Shown: in pieces, positions 7,319-16,348 of the stretch
Layout of the letters: each line of letters opens with the position of its first letter
Numbering within the stretch: the first letter of the stretch is position 1
NCBI GenBank assembly: GCA_018241995.1
Contig: JAFECT010000003.1
Coordinates: 1-64,000, forward strand
DNA: 64,000 nucleotides
Origin: Pseudomonadota bacterium
Lineage (GTDB): Bacteria; Pseudomonadota; Alphaproteobacteria; Caulobacterales; Caulobacteraceae
Direction of reading: 5' to 3'
Notes under the pieces: generated by a model
What the model was told of the DNA's origin: nothing
The model's database searches: none
Seen by the model: the letters and a program-made list of their open reading frames with translations, nothing else
Made by a program: the position numbers and the translations under genes

Positions 7319-9117
7319 CGGGTGGGTCCGGGTGCGGGTCCGGCAGGGGCGGGCGGCGTCTTGGGCAGGCCGCGCAGGCGGTAGAGAGTGATGGAGACCG
7401 GGCGGCCGCGAGAGTAGTTCACGCCGTTGGTGATGCTGACGGCCTGCACGCTGACCTGCTGGCGCGCCAGCTCCGCGCGGAAGCGTGGCTCCATCTTCTG
7501 CTCGACCAGCACCGGGCGGCCCTGGGCCACGGCGGCGACCGCGTCCTCAGCGTCAAGGATTTCCGTCTCGGTGCCGAGCAGGAAGATCAGGCTGGGCTCG
7601 GAATAGCCCAGCGTCGCGACAGGTCCCGGCGTGATGCCGTTGCGGGGGTCGAGGCCCGAGCGGTCGAGCTGGCGCGCCACATTGCGCGACACCCACAGCG
7701 GCTTCAGATTCGGCGCGAGACCCATGACCAGGGCCGTGTGCGCCAGCACGCCGAACACGCAGGAAACCAGCAGCGCCGCCATGCGCGCCCGGTTCAGCAC
7801 GAAGAAGGCTGCGACGGCGAAGCCTACGACCACGAAGCCCACGGTCAGGGAGGTCCAGACCACGTCGCCCGGATCGCCGTAGAGCCTGAGGCCCAGCACC
7901 GCAGCCGCGCCGATCACGCCCGCCGCGAGCAGGCCCAGCGCGAGGCCGAGCCAGACGCCGATCTCGCTCCAAGGCGCGTCGCGCATCGCGCGCCCGGCCG
8001 AGCCCAGGCGAGCGAACACCGCCTCCAGCCAGCGCGGCATGGGGCCGGTCTCAAGAGCCTCCGTCGGCGCCGGCGTCAGGGTGGCCGCGAGCAGCCAGGC
8101 CAGGCCGCCGTAGAGGGGCAGGGTGTAGTGCGGCAGCTTGGTCGGCACGAGTTCGAACACGAACCAGCAGGGGATCAGCCAGGCCACGGCGAAGCGCACG
8201 CCGGGGGCGAACCGCCGGGTCCAGCCGGTCCCGAAGGCGGCGGGCAGCAGCACGGTCGCCGGATAGAGTAGCAGCGGGAGCAGCAACAGATAGTAGCCCG
8301 GCGGGGCGCCGTGGGACTCCTGCCCGCCGACCAGCTTGGAGCCGAAGTCGCCGCCGACCGCCTTGCCCCAGAAGCCGCCGTTGGTCGCCACCGTGATGGC
8401 CATGGCCCAAGGCCCCACGATCAGCAGTACGATCAGCAGGCCCCAGCCCCAGCCGAGTCGCTTGATCCAGACGGCGTTGCGATCCCAGACGCCGAGGGTG
8501 AGCATGCAGAGCCCGGCCACCATCGGCCCGATAGGCCCCTTGATCAGGATCGAGACGCCCAGCGCGATCCAGAAGATCAGCTTGTGCCGCCTTCGCAGCG
8601 GCACGCCCGCTCTGGCGTCGGCGTAGAGGCGCCCGAGCGCCGCCATGGCCAGGGTCACCGATCCGCACAGCGCCGCGTCGGTCTTGGCGATGAAGGCCTC
8701 GGTCGAGAGCATCATCGAACAGCCCAGCACCAGGCCCGCGATCAGGCCCCCGCGCGCGCCGAAGAAGGCCATGGCGCCCCAGGCGCAAGCCGCCGCCGCG
8801 AGCATGGCGCCGAGCAGGGACGGGACGCGATAGGCCCAGATCTGGCGCGCATCCTCCGATGACAGCGCCGCGACCGAAGCCGCCTGCAGCCAGTAGATGC
8901 CGACCGGCTTCTTGTGACGCGCCTCGTCCTGGAAGCGGATGTCGATGTAGTTGTCGCTCTCGAGCATCTGGGCCGAGGCCTGGGCGAAGCGCGACTCGTC
9001 GCGATCCAACGGCGGCATGGCGATCAGGCCCGGCAGTCCCGCCAGGAAGGCGATGAAGGCGGCGATCACGGGCCCGCGCCAGCCGGCGATCAGGCGATCG
9101 AAGTCGAGATTCGGCAT
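7315..9117 (-). CDS. GT39/ArnT-type membrane glycosyltransferase
   Basis: A 600-residue protein with about twelve hydrophobic segments and the N-terminal periplasmic-loop signature of GT39/ArnT enzymes (PPLDRDESRFAQASAQMLES, with the acidic DRDE, then HKKPVGIYWLQ). These enzymes transfer a sugar from a polyprenyl-phosphate donor to lipid A or protein on the periplasmic face. The C terminus is a soluble segment ending in a proline-rich tail. It is divergent from a GT2 polyprenyl-phosphate-sugar synthase gene that could supply the donor. Acceptor unknown. Confidence 0.85.
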   Translation of the reverse strand: MPNLDFDRLIAGWRGPVIAAFIAFLAGLPGLIAMPPLDRDESRFAQASAQMLESDNYIDIRFQDEARHKKPVGIYWLQAASVAALSSEDARQIWAYRVPSLLGAMLAAAACAWGAMAFFGARGGLIAGLVLGCSMMLSTEAFIAKTDAALCGSVTLAMAALGRLYADARAGVPLRRRHKLIFWIALGVSILIKGPIGPMVAGLCMLTLGVWDRNAVWIKRLGWGWGLLIVLLIVGPWAMAITVATNGGFWGKAVGGDFGSKLVGGQESHGAPPGYYLLLLPLLLYPATVLLPAAFGTGWTRRFAPGVRFAVAWLIPCWFVFELVPTKLPHYTLPLYGGLAWLLAATLTPAPTEALETGPMPRWLEAVFARLGSAGRAMRDAPWSEIGVWLGLALGLLAAGVIGAAAVLGLRLYGDPGDVVWTSLTVGFVVVGFAVAAFFVLNRARMAALLVSCVFGVLAHTALVMGLAPNLKPLWVSRNVARQLDRSGLDPRNGITPGPVATLGYSEPSLIFLLGTETEILDAEDAVAAVAQGRPVLVEQKMEPRFRAELARQQVSVQAVSITNGVNYSRGRPVSITLYRLRGLPKTPPAPAGPAPGPTR

Positions 9118-9185
9118 CGTCCGGGTCTTAGCATGGCCTCTTGGCGCGCGCGCCGCTAATAGGGCGCAAGAAGGTCGAGGAATAC

Positions 9186-9902
9186 ATGCCCGAGATTTCA
9201 GTCGTCGTTCCGGTCCATGACGAAGAGGGCCTCGCCGCCGCCCTGGCGCGCGAGATCGCTGCCGCCTTCGAGGGCCGGGACTATGAGATGGTGTTCGTGG
9301 ACGACAAGTCGCGCGACGGCACCCTGGCCGAGCTGACCGCCGCCAAGGCCGAGCTGCCGCGCTTGCGCATCCTGACTCACCGCAACAACGCCGGCCAGAG
9401 CCGCGCCATCCGCACCGGCGTCCTGGCCGCGAAGGGGTCGATCGTGGTGACGCTGGACGGCGACGGCCAGAACCCCCCCGCCGACGCGCCGGGGCTGGTC
9501 GACATGCTCAAGGCCTCGCCGCCGGAAGTCGGGATGGTGGGCGGCCGCCGCGCGAAGCGCCAGGATTCGGCAGCCAAGCGCTGGGCCTCGCGCTGGGCCA
9601 ACAACATCAGGAAGCGCCTGCTCAATGACCAGGCCGACGACACCGGCTGCGGGCTGAAAGCCATGCGCCGCGACGCCTTCCTGCTCCTGCCCTACTTCGA
9701 TCACATGCACCGCTATCTGCCGGCCCTGATGATCCGCGAAGGCTTTGAAGTTCGCTTCAAGGACGTAGGCCATAGACACCGCACCGCGGGCCGGTCGAAA
9801 TACACCAACCTCGGTCGGCTGTGGGCCGCGTTCTCGGACCTGCAGGGCGTGATGTGGCTGAGATCGCGTTCCCGCAATGCCGGAGGGGCGTCGGAGCTGT
9901 GA
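9186..9902 (+). CDS. GT2 family glycosyltransferase (polyprenyl-phosphate sugar synthase-like)
   Basis: A 238-residue GT-A fold enzyme: ISVVVPVHDEEG at the N terminus, VFVDDKSRDGTL, TLDGDGQNPP (the metal-binding DGD) and GRSKYTNLGRL at the C terminus, as in dolichol/undecaprenyl-phosphate mannosyl- or glucosyltransferases. The ATG at 9186 is chosen because GAGG precedes it and the fold starts there; an in-frame extension to 9141 lacks homology. It lacks the C-terminal transmembrane helices of some relatives. It likely makes the polyprenyl-phosphate sugar used by the divergent GT39. Confidence 0.88.
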   Translation: MPEISVVVPVHDEEGLAAALAREIAAAFEGRDYEMVFVDDKSRDGTLAELTAAKAELPRLRILTHRNNAGQSRAIRTGVLAAKGSIVVTLDGDGQNPPADAPGLVDMLKASPPEVGMVGGRRAKRQDSAAKRWASRWANNIRKRLLNDQADDTGCGLKAMRRDAFLLLPYFDHMHRYLPALMIREGFEVRFKDVGHRHRTAGRSKYTNLGRLWAAFSDLQGVMWLRSRSRNAGGASEL

Positions 9903-10009
9903 GCCGCAAGGAAGAGAAGGAAGCCGCAACCGCTGCCGTAACTGGCGCGTTGGCTGCTCAGAGCGTAGTTAATAGACGGCGAGGCCCTACCTCGGTCGGA
10001 GGATCTGGA

Positions 10010-10432
10010 ATGTTCACTGCGTTTCCGCTGCTGGCGATTCCGGCGCTGTTCTACAACCTCTTCGCCCTGACCGCGGTGGTCGGGGGCAAGGCCGCCCAGG
10101 CGGGCGCCGACCTGAAGGCCACCCTGTTCCCGGTGACCATGCCGGGCGGGCGGGGCTGGGACGTCAGCTCAGGCGACCTGTTCATCCTGCTGGGCCTGAT
10201 CATGCTGTTCTTCGAACTGCTGAGGGCGACGAACACCAACAAGGTGGCGATCATCAATCACTCGCTGTCGCTGATCCTGTTCATCTTCTGCCTGGTGGAA
10301 TTCCTGCTGATCCCGGGCTTCGCGACCTCGACCTTCTTCCTGATCACCGTGATGACCCTGCTCGACGTGTTGGCCGGCTTCATCGTGACCATCGTGGCCG
10401 CGCGCAAGGACTTCGAATTCACCGGCAACTGA
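10010..10432 (+). CDS. Small multi-pass membrane protein, unknown function
   Basis: A 140-residue protein with four predicted membrane helices (FPLLAIPALFYNLFAL; LFILLGLIMLFFELL; SLSLILFIFCLVEFLLI; FFLITVMTLLDVLAGFIVTIV). GGAGG 7 nt upstream fixes the ATG at 10010; a longer in-frame reading overlaps the glycosyltransferase out of frame and is rejected. I recognise no named family with certainty. A strong terminator follows, so it is the last gene of the unit that starts with the GT2. Confidence 0.75.
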   Translation: MFTAFPLLAIPALFYNLFALTAVVGGKAAQAGADLKATLFPVTMPGGRGWDVSSGDLFILLGLIMLFFELLRATNTNKVAIINHSLSLILFIFCLVEFLLIPGFATSTFFLITVMTLLDVLAGFIVTIVAARKDFEFTGN

Positions 10433-10455
10433 GTCCCGAACTCAGTCGGAATGAC

Positions 10456-10487
10456 AAAAGGCCGGGCGGCGACGCCCGGCTTTTTCG
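10456..10487. terminator. Bidirectional rho-independent terminator
   Basis: Stem GCCGGGC / GCCCGGC (10461-10467 with 10474-10480), six-base loop, followed by TTTTT on the plus strand and preceded by AAAA, so the minus strand also reads a short U-run. It closes the 10010-10432 gene and can also stop the small minus-strand ORF ending at 10490. Confidence 0.9.
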
Positions 10488-10489
10488 TG

Positions 10490-10567
10490 TCAGCTGAACG
10501 CCGTGAACAGCAGGGCCACGATCACCACGTCGAGTGATTTGATAAGGAAGGCGCCGACGCTGGCCAT
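10490..10567 (-). CDS. Possible 25-residue membrane peptide
   Basis: A short ORF, MASVGAFLIKSLDV then VIVALLFTAFS, forming one hydrophobic segment. It stops 3 nt before the bidirectional terminator, starts 25 nt from a CtrA-like motif, and has a GGGACCGAGACC stretch before the ATG that is only a weak Shine-Dalgarno. The neat fit between a candidate promoter and a terminator is the main evidence. It could equally be chance. Confidence 0.4.
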   Translation of the reverse strand: MASVGAFLIKSLDVVIVALLFTAFS

Positions 10568-10591
10568 GGTCTCGGTCCCGTTCTGAGAAGG

Positions 10592-10607
10592 TTACCGAGT
10601 CCTTAAG
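10592..10607. promoter_or_regulatory. CtrA-like motif near the 25-residue ORF
   Basis: TTAC-N7-TTAAG on the plus strand; on the minus strand the same bases read TTAA-N7-GTAAC, one mismatch from the CtrA consensus TTAA-N7-TTAAC. It lies 25 bp upstream of the small minus-strand ORF. Motif match only. Confidence 0.4.
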
Positions 10608-10875
10608 CAATGAGGGCGCCAGAGGTTGCGCCTAACCCTGAGTGTTGCGCGACTGCCGACCGCAACTTATGCGGTGCAGATTCTGCGCCCTGCACCGTTG
10701 CGAAATGCCTGGAAGTATAGATGAACACGTTCAACGCGCGTCGGCGTGTAGTCAGAAATAGAGATTTCTGCGGTCACAACCGCTTCTTCTATCGCGGAAT
10801 CCAAGGTCACGCATCTGCGTGTCCTAGACTTTCAAGCTTTGCGATTATTGCATCGCGCGGCCCCTGATGTGTAGC

Positions 10876-10891
10876 TTACCGAAAGGTTAAC
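10876..10891 (+). promoter_or_regulatory. CtrA-like motif upstream of the adhesin
   Basis: TTAC-CGAAAGG-TTAAC matches the CtrA box TTAA-N7-TTAAC at all but one position, with the correct 7-nt spacer. It is 9 bp before an alternative GTG start (10900) and 114 bp before the preferred ATG (11005), which favours the later start. If bound, the adhesin would be under cell-cycle control. Confidence 0.5.
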
Positions 10892-11004
10892 ACTGATAAG
10901 TGAAGTGGCTTGGTGTGGCTCGCGCTTTGCGCGTGGAGGCGGCCTCCGCTTGCTTATGGGACCGATCGCCGTTCGCGGCGGCCGGCGGTTCGGGGGCGGA
11001 CTCC

Positions 11005-14000
11005 ATGATGAAGTTTTCGGCGCCGGTGAGCGCAGAGCGTGGCATTGCGATCTCGGGCCGGAGGTTCGGCAGGCGTGCGCAGCATCGCCCGGGTCTGGGG
11101 CTTCGCGTGTTCTGCGTCCTTGTCGTTATGAGCCTGCTGGCCATGGCTCTCATCGCGCCGACTGCGGCCTGGGCCTCGCCTGGATGCCAAGCTGTCAACA
11201 ACGGCGCGCTGAACGGAACGGCGACCTTTAACGGCACAGGAAATCCCAGTGATACTGGGACAACAGAGTCGGTCAACGTCACGCCGTTCGTGGACGACCG
11301 CGCAACCACCTTGGGCTTCAACTCGGGGGACCGAATTGATTTTAACCTGACGATTGGATCGGGCCTCTACGGCTATTTCAGGTACAATACGCCCTCGGCG
11401 AATTACCGGCCGTCATTTCAAAATCCGACGTCGGTCAGCGACAGCGTCACCCTGCCTTCAGGCGTAACGAAGGTCTATATCTTCTCTGGCAGGCCAGATA
11501 CCTCGATCAACGGTCAGGTCATTGGGGCGGCGACGTGCACCCCCGTCGCACCCAGCGTGGGTTCGCTGGCCACGACTTCGGGCTCTTCCGCCGGGGGCTC
11601 CTCCGTCGTCATCACCGGGACGAGCTTCCTCGGCGCGACCGCCGTCAGTTTCGGCGGCTCCAGCGCGAGCTTCACGGTAGACAGCGACACCCAGATCACG
11701 GCGACGGCGCCGGCCCATTCGGCGGGCGTCGTGGATGTTCGGGTGACGAACAGTGGCGGGACAAGCTCCACCACGGCGGCGGACCAGTTCACCTATGCAT
11801 CGGCCGGGATCACGCTTTCCCCCGCCTCGCCGCTGACCGCAGCGACCGTAGGGGCAGCCTACTCCAATACCGTTTCAGCGTCTGGGGGTACGGGCCCTTA
11901 CACCTTCGCCGTGACCGCGGGGGCGCTACCGGCGGGGGTGAGCCTGGCTTCCGGCGGCGGCTTTTCCGGCACGCCGACAGCGGCCGGCAACTTCAATTTC
12001 ACAATCACGGCGACGGATACGGTTGGCGGCGCCAGCGGCAGCCAAGCCTATGCCCTGACGGTCAGCGCGCCCACGATCACCGTCAGCCCGGGCTTTCCTC
12101 CGAACATGACGGTGGGCCAGGCTTACAGCCAGACTTTCACCGCCTCCGGCGGAACATCCGCCTATGCATTCTCGGTCAGTTCAGGCGCGCTCCCAGCCGG
12201 GATGACGCTGTCGGGCGCGGGGGTCCTGTCGGGCACGCCGACCGAGGGCGGCCTGTTCAACTTCACCATCACGGCCACAGACAGCTCGACCGGGACCGGA
12301 GCTCCCTTCACCGGCAGTCACGCCTATTCGCTGCTGTCTCAAAGGGCGTCGGTCACGACCACTCCCTCCAGCCTGCCGGACGGGGCGGTGGGGGCTGCCT
12401 ACAGCCGGACGATCTCCGGCTCGGGGGGCACCGCGCCCTACACCTTCATGATCACCGGCGGCGCGCTGCCGGCCGGCCTGAGCCTGAATGGTTCGACCGG
12501 AGCCATCACCGGCACGCCGACCGCAGCCGGCGCCTTCACGGTGTTCATATCCGCCATCGACAGTTCGACCGGCGCCGGCCCGTATTCCGGCGGCCAAAGC
12601 TACAGCTTCAACATCAGCGCGCCGACCATCACTGTCTCGCCTAACTCCGTGAGCCTCACCCAGGGCATGGCCCCGGGCGTGACGTTCGCCGGGTCGGGTG
12701 GCACCAGCGGCTATACCTTCGCTGTGACGTCCGGCGCGTTGCCAAATGGCCTTACCCTGAACAGCTCAACGGGTGCGCTGACCGGGGCGCCGACGTCGGG
12801 CGGTTCGTACAGCTTCACCGTGACGGCGACCGACAGCACGACCGGAACGGGGCCATTCACCGGCAGTCGCGCCTATTCCGGCACGGTCGTTGTCTCCACG
12901 CCGCCTACTGCGGTGAACACGACGGTGATCATCCCTTACGGCGCCACGACCTTGTCGATTGACCTGTCGTCGGTGGTGACGGGTGTTGCGTCGAACATCC
13001 AGGTGATGAGCCAGCCGGTGCACGGTTCGGCGGCGGCGACCGGGATGACGGTGAACTTCAACGAGGCGACGGCCTTCTCGGGCTCGGACAGCTTCACCTA
13101 CAAGGCGGCGGGCCCAGGCGGGGTCTCGGCCAATACCGCGACCGTGACCATCACCCGCGGCAATCCGCCTGCGCCGACGACGGCAGGGACCTCGGCCACG
13201 GTGGACTACGGCAGCCCCGGCAAGGCGATCGACCTCTCCAGCTCGATCACCGGCGTGGCCACGGGCGTGACCGTCACGAGCGCGCCCAGCCACGGCTCGA
13301 CCTCGGTGTCGGGCGAAGTGGTCACCTATGTTCCGGCCTCGGGCTACCAGGGTCCGGACAGCTTCCAGTACACGGCCAACGGTCCGGGCGGGTCTTCGGC
13401 CCCGGCCACTGTGACCTTGACGGTGACGGCTCCGGCGGCGCCGATCGCGGGCGCCAAGAGTGTGTCGACGCCCTACCAGACCCAGGCGGCCATCGACCTG
13501 ACCGCCTCGATCACCGGCGCCGCCAACACGGTGACGGTGACGACCCCGGCGGCCCACGGCACGACCTCGGTGTCGGGCAAGGTGGTCACCTACACCCCGG
13601 CGTCCGGCTACTACGGCAACGACAGCTTTGCTTACACGGCTAGCGGCGCAGGCGGGACCTCGGCCCCGGCCACGGTCAGCATCACCGTCGGCACGCCCCC
13701 GGCCCCGACCGCCTCAGCCAAGTCGGCGACCGTGCCCTACGCCTCCAGCGGGACGGCCATCGATCTCTCGGGCTCGATCACCGGCGTGGCCACCGGCGTG
13801 ACGGTGGCGACCAACCCGACCCACGGCAACGTGTCGGTCTCGGGCACAAGCGTGACCTACACGCCTTTGGCCGGCTACTACGGCGCCGACAGCTTCACCT
13901 ATCGGGCCACCGGCCCCGGCGGCGGCTCGTCGCCGGCGACGGTCTCTATCACGGTCAGCAACCCGGCGGCCCCGACCGCTGCGGCGGCGAACCTGACGGC

Positions 14001-16257
14001 GCCCTATAACGGCTCCGGCACGGCCCTGGACCTGAGCGGCTCGATCACGGGCGTCGCCACCTCGGTGACGGTCTCGACCGCCCCGACCCACGGGACGGCG
14101 ACGGCCAGCGGCAAGGTGGTGACCTACAAGCCGACCACCGGCTACTTCGGCCCCGACAGCTTCGCCTATACGGCCACCGGCCCCGGCGGGACCTCCTCGC
14201 CGGCCACGGTGACGGTGACGGTGTCCAACCCGCCCGCGCCGTTCGCCAAGGCCAGGTCGGTCAGCGTGCCCTACAACTCGGCGGGCGTGGCCATCGACAT
14301 GACCTCGTCGGTGACCGGCGTGGCCTCGAGCGTGGCCGTCGTCGCCGCCCCGACCAAGGGTTCGGTCACGGCCTCGGGCATGAGCTTCACCTATACGCCC
14401 ACACCCGGCGCGTTCGGTGCGGACAGCTTCACCTATACCGCCAGCGGTATCGGCGGGACGTCCAACACCGAGACCGTCTCGGTGACCATCGCCCCGCCGC
14501 CGGCTCCGACGGTGAGCGGGACCAACGCCACGGTGCAGAAGAACGGCGGCAACCAGACCATCGACCTGTCGGGCGATGTCTCTGGCGTGTTCACCCGGCT
14601 TACGGTGACCACTGCGCCCAGCCACGGAAGCTTGCGCATCTCGGGCACGACGGCGACCTATAAGCCTGCGACGGATTACACCGGCCCGGACAGCTTCATG
14701 TTCACGGCCACCGGTCCGGGCGGAACCTCGGCTCCGGCCACGGTGAACATCGCCGTGCGCGGCGCCGACCACTCGACCGCCGTGCCCACCGCCCAGGCCT
14801 TCACCGCCACCACCGTCGCCCTGACGCCGGTGACGGTGGACCTGGCCTCGGGCTCCACCGGCGGCCCGATCACCGCGGCTAACGTCACCTCGGTCTCGCC
14901 GAGCGGCGCGGGCACGACCGCGATCGTGCAGGCGGGCGCGGCCTTCAACATGACCTTCACGCCGGGCCCGAACTTCGTGGGCACGGCGGTCATCAACTTC
15001 ACCCTGACCAGCGCGGGCGGGACCTCGGCCCCGTCGACGGTGACGGTGACGGTGACGCGGCCCGACCCCTCGGCGAACGCGGAAGTTAAGGGTCTGGTCG
15101 CAGCCCAGGATCAGGCGGCGCGCACCTTCGCGCGGGCGCAGATCTCCAACTTCGACCGCCGCATGGAAGACCTCCACGCGCCGGGCGGCGGCGGCTCCAG
15201 CTTCGGCATGGGCCTGAACTTCGGCGACTACGGTTCGAACCAGTACATCGACCCGAACCAGAACCCGCTGGAGCGCATGCGCCTGGAAGAGACCTCCGAT
15301 CCCTTCCACCAGGCCGACCAGTTCCGTGACGCCAAGCTGTTCGCCGACAACGCCAACAGCGGCGCAGCCCACGGCCAGGGTCGCCTGGCGGCCGGCGGCG
15401 CGGGCTCGGGGACCATGGCGGCCCCCGGCGGCGCGGCCATCTGGGCGGCGGGCACCATCGACCTCGGCCAGCGTTCGGCCCAACTCGGCCAGGACAAGGT
15501 CAAGTTCCAGTCCTCCGGCCTGACCGTCGGCGCCGACATGCCGGTGGGCGAGCACTGGATCATGGGCGCGGGCGTGGGCTGGGGTCACTCCGATGACCAG
15601 GTCGGCTCGGGCGGCACCAAGTCCACCGCCACCAACTGGGTGGGCGCGATCTACGCTTCCTGGGAACCGGCTCCGAACCTGTTCCTCGACGGCGTGGTGG
15701 GCGCAGGCTCGCTGAAGTTCGACACCCGCAGGCTCACCCCGGCGCTCGACTTCGTGACCGGCAGCCGCAACGGTTCGGAGACCTTCGGGTCGCTGACCCT
15801 GGCCTATGAGTGGCGCCGTGACGGCTTCCACCTGTCGCCCTACGGCAGGCTGGATGCGGCCAACGCCAGCCTCCACGGCTATGCGGAAACCGGGAACACC
15901 ACCTGGGCCCTGACCTATGGCTCGCAGAAGGCCAACCTGCTCTCGGGCGACCTCGGTCTCCGCGGCGACTGGATCGTGCATCAGGGCTACGGCGATATGC
16001 TGCCGCACTTCCGCATCGAGGCTCGCCACGAGTTCGAGGGCTCCAATGCGGTGAACCTGCAGTACTCCGCCGCCCTGTCCGGCCCGACCTATACGGTCAC
16101 CCCGGTCCCGGCCAGCCGCGACACGGTCGACCTCGGCATTGGCTCCGCCTGGTCCTTCAAGAACGGCTTCCTGTTCTCGCTCGACTACCAGCGGACTTTC
16201 GCAGACAGCCGCGGTGACAACGCCAGGGTCACGTTACGGCTGAAGACGTCGTTCTGA
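11005..16257 (+). CDS. Autotransporter-type adhesin with He_PIG and cadherin-like repeats
   Basis: A 1750-residue surface protein. Residues 1-57 form an extended signal peptide with a basic start and a hydrophobic core ending PTAAWA. Then come a short cap domain rich in S/T/N (58-182), an IPT/TIG domain (183-267), four putative-Ig (He_PIG) domains with ALPAGLSL and GTPTAAG motifs (268-631), seven regular and one divergent 89-residue repeats with HGSTSVSG and YYGxDSFxYTA motifs (632-1350), a linker, and an autotransporter beta-barrel (about 1475-1750) ending in Phe. The ATG at 11005 is chosen for the signal peptide; a GTG at 10900 is possible. Likely secreted and displayed as an adhesin; ligand unknown. 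Confidence 0.88.
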   Translation: MMKFSAPVSAERGIAISGRRFGRRAQHRPGLGLRVFCVLVVMSLLAMALIAPTAAWASPGCQAVNNGALNGTATFNGTGNPSDTGTTESVNVTPFVDDRATTLGFNSGDRIDFNLTIGSGLYGYFRYNTPSANYRPSFQNPTSVSDSVTLPSGVTKVYIFSGRPDTSINGQVIGAATCTPVAPSVGSLATTSGSSAGGSSVVITGTSFLGATAVSFGGSSASFTVDSDTQITATAPAHSAGVVDVRVTNSGGTSSTTAADQFTYASAGITLSPASPLTAATVGAAYSNTVSASGGTGPYTFAVTAGALPAGVSLASGGGFSGTPTAAGNFNFTITATDTVGGASGSQAYALTVSAPTITVSPGFPPNMTVGQAYSQTFTASGGTSAYAFSVSSGALPAGMTLSGAGVLSGTPTEGGLFNFTITATDSSTGTGAPFTGSHAYSLLSQRASVTTTPSSLPDGAVGAAYSRTISGSGGTAPYTFMITGGALPAGLSLNGSTGAITGTPTAAGAFTVFISAIDSSTGAGPYSGGQSYSFNISAPTITVSPNSVSLTQGMAPGVTFAGSGGTSGYTFAVTSGALPNGLTLNSSTGALTGAPTSGGSYSFTVTATDSTTGTGPFTGSRAYSGTVVVSTPPTAVNTTVIIPYGATTLSIDLSSVVTGVASNIQVMSQPVHGSAAATGMTVNFNEATAFSGSDSFTYKAAGPGGVSANTATVTITRGNPPAPTTAGTSATVDYGSPGKAIDLSSSITGVATGVTVTSAPSHGSTSVSGEVVTYVPASGYQGPDSFQYTANGPGGSSAPATVTLTVTAPAAPIAGAKSVSTPYQTQAAIDLTASITGAANTVTVTTPAAHGTTSVSGKVVTYTPASGYYGNDSFAYTASGAGGTSAPATVSITVGTPPAPTASAKSATVPYASSGTAIDLSGSITGVATGVTVATNPTHGNVSVSGTSVTYTPLAGYYGADSFTYRATGPGGGSSPATVSITVSNPAAPTAAAANLTAPYNGSGTALDLSGSITGVATSVTVSTAPTHGTATASGKVVTYKPTTGYFGPDSFAYTATGPGGTSSPATVTVTVSNPPAPFAKARSVSVPYNSAGVAIDMTSSVTGVASSVAVVAAPTKGSVTASGMSFTYTPTPGAFGADSFTYTASGIGGTSNTETVSVTIAPPPAPTVSGTNATVQKNGGNQTIDLSGDVSGVFTRLTVTTAPSHGSLRISGTTATYKPATDYTGPDSFMFTATGPGGTSAPATVNIAVRGADHSTAVPTAQAFTATTVALTPVTVDLASGSTGGPITAANVTSVSPSGAGTTAIVQAGAAFNMTFTPGPNFVGTAVINFTLTSAGGTSAPSTVTVTVTRPDPSANAEVKGLVAAQDQAARTFARAQISNFDRRMEDLHAPGGGGSSFGMGLNFGDYGSNQYIDPNQNPLERMRLEETSDPFHQADQFRDAKLFADNANSGAAHGQGRLAAGGAGSGTMAAPGGAAIWAAGTIDLGQRSAQLGQDKVKFQSSGLTVGADMPVGEHWIMGAGVGWGHSDDQVGSGGTKSTATNWVGAIYASWEPAPNLFLDGVVGAGSLKFDTRRLTPALDFVTGSRNGSETFGSLTLAYEWRRDGFHLSPYGRLDAANASLHGYAETGNTTWALTYGSQKANLLSGDLGLRGDWIVHQGYGDMLPHFRIEARHEFEGSNAVNLQYSAALSGPTYTVTPVPASRDTVDLGIGSAWSFKNGFLFSLDYQRTFADSRGDNARVTLRLKTSF
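12898..14760 (+). repeat. Seven tandem ~89-codon repeats inside the adhesin
   Basis: Each unit runs from PPAPT-like through IDLSGSITGVAT, a THGTTSVSG hairpin and GYYGPDSFTYTATGPGGTSAPATV to TITV. Units 2-5 are the most alike at the DNA level as well, so recombination could change copy number. An eighth, degenerate unit follows (14761 to about 15060). Confidence 0.9.
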
Positions 16258-16279
16258 TCGTAGTACCGGCCCAACTCGA

Positions 16280-16310
16280 AGCCCCCGTCTGCAAAGGCGG
16301 GGGCTCTTTT
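16280..16310 (+). terminator. Rho-independent terminator of the adhesin gene
   Basis: Stem AGCCCCCG / CGGGGGCT (16280-16287 with 16298-16305), 10-nt loop, then CTTTTC. It begins 23 bp after the adhesin stop. Confidence 0.85.
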
Positions 16311-16348
16311 CATCGCGTTGGGCTTGCCGGGACCCGCAGCGGCAGGGC

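Larger units (their letters stand above)
10568..11004 (+). promoter_or_regulatory. 437-bp gene-free upstream region of the adhesin
   Basis: AT-richer than its flanks, with no convincing ORF apart from the possible GTG-initiated extension of the adhesin (from 10900). It contains two CtrA-like motifs (10592-10607 and 10876-10891, separate entries). I see no clear sigma-70-type -35/-10 pair. It is likely a promoter region and may give the adhesin a long leader. Confidence 0.5.

Noticed and set aside
12898..14760. CRISPR-like array
   Set aside because: The repeats are about 267 bp, in frame, and encode protein domains.
13714..16029. 771-codon open frame antisense to the adhesin
   Set aside because: Gly/Arg/His-rich shadow of a repetitive coding region; no motif, and the repeat structure is explained by the plus-strand protein.
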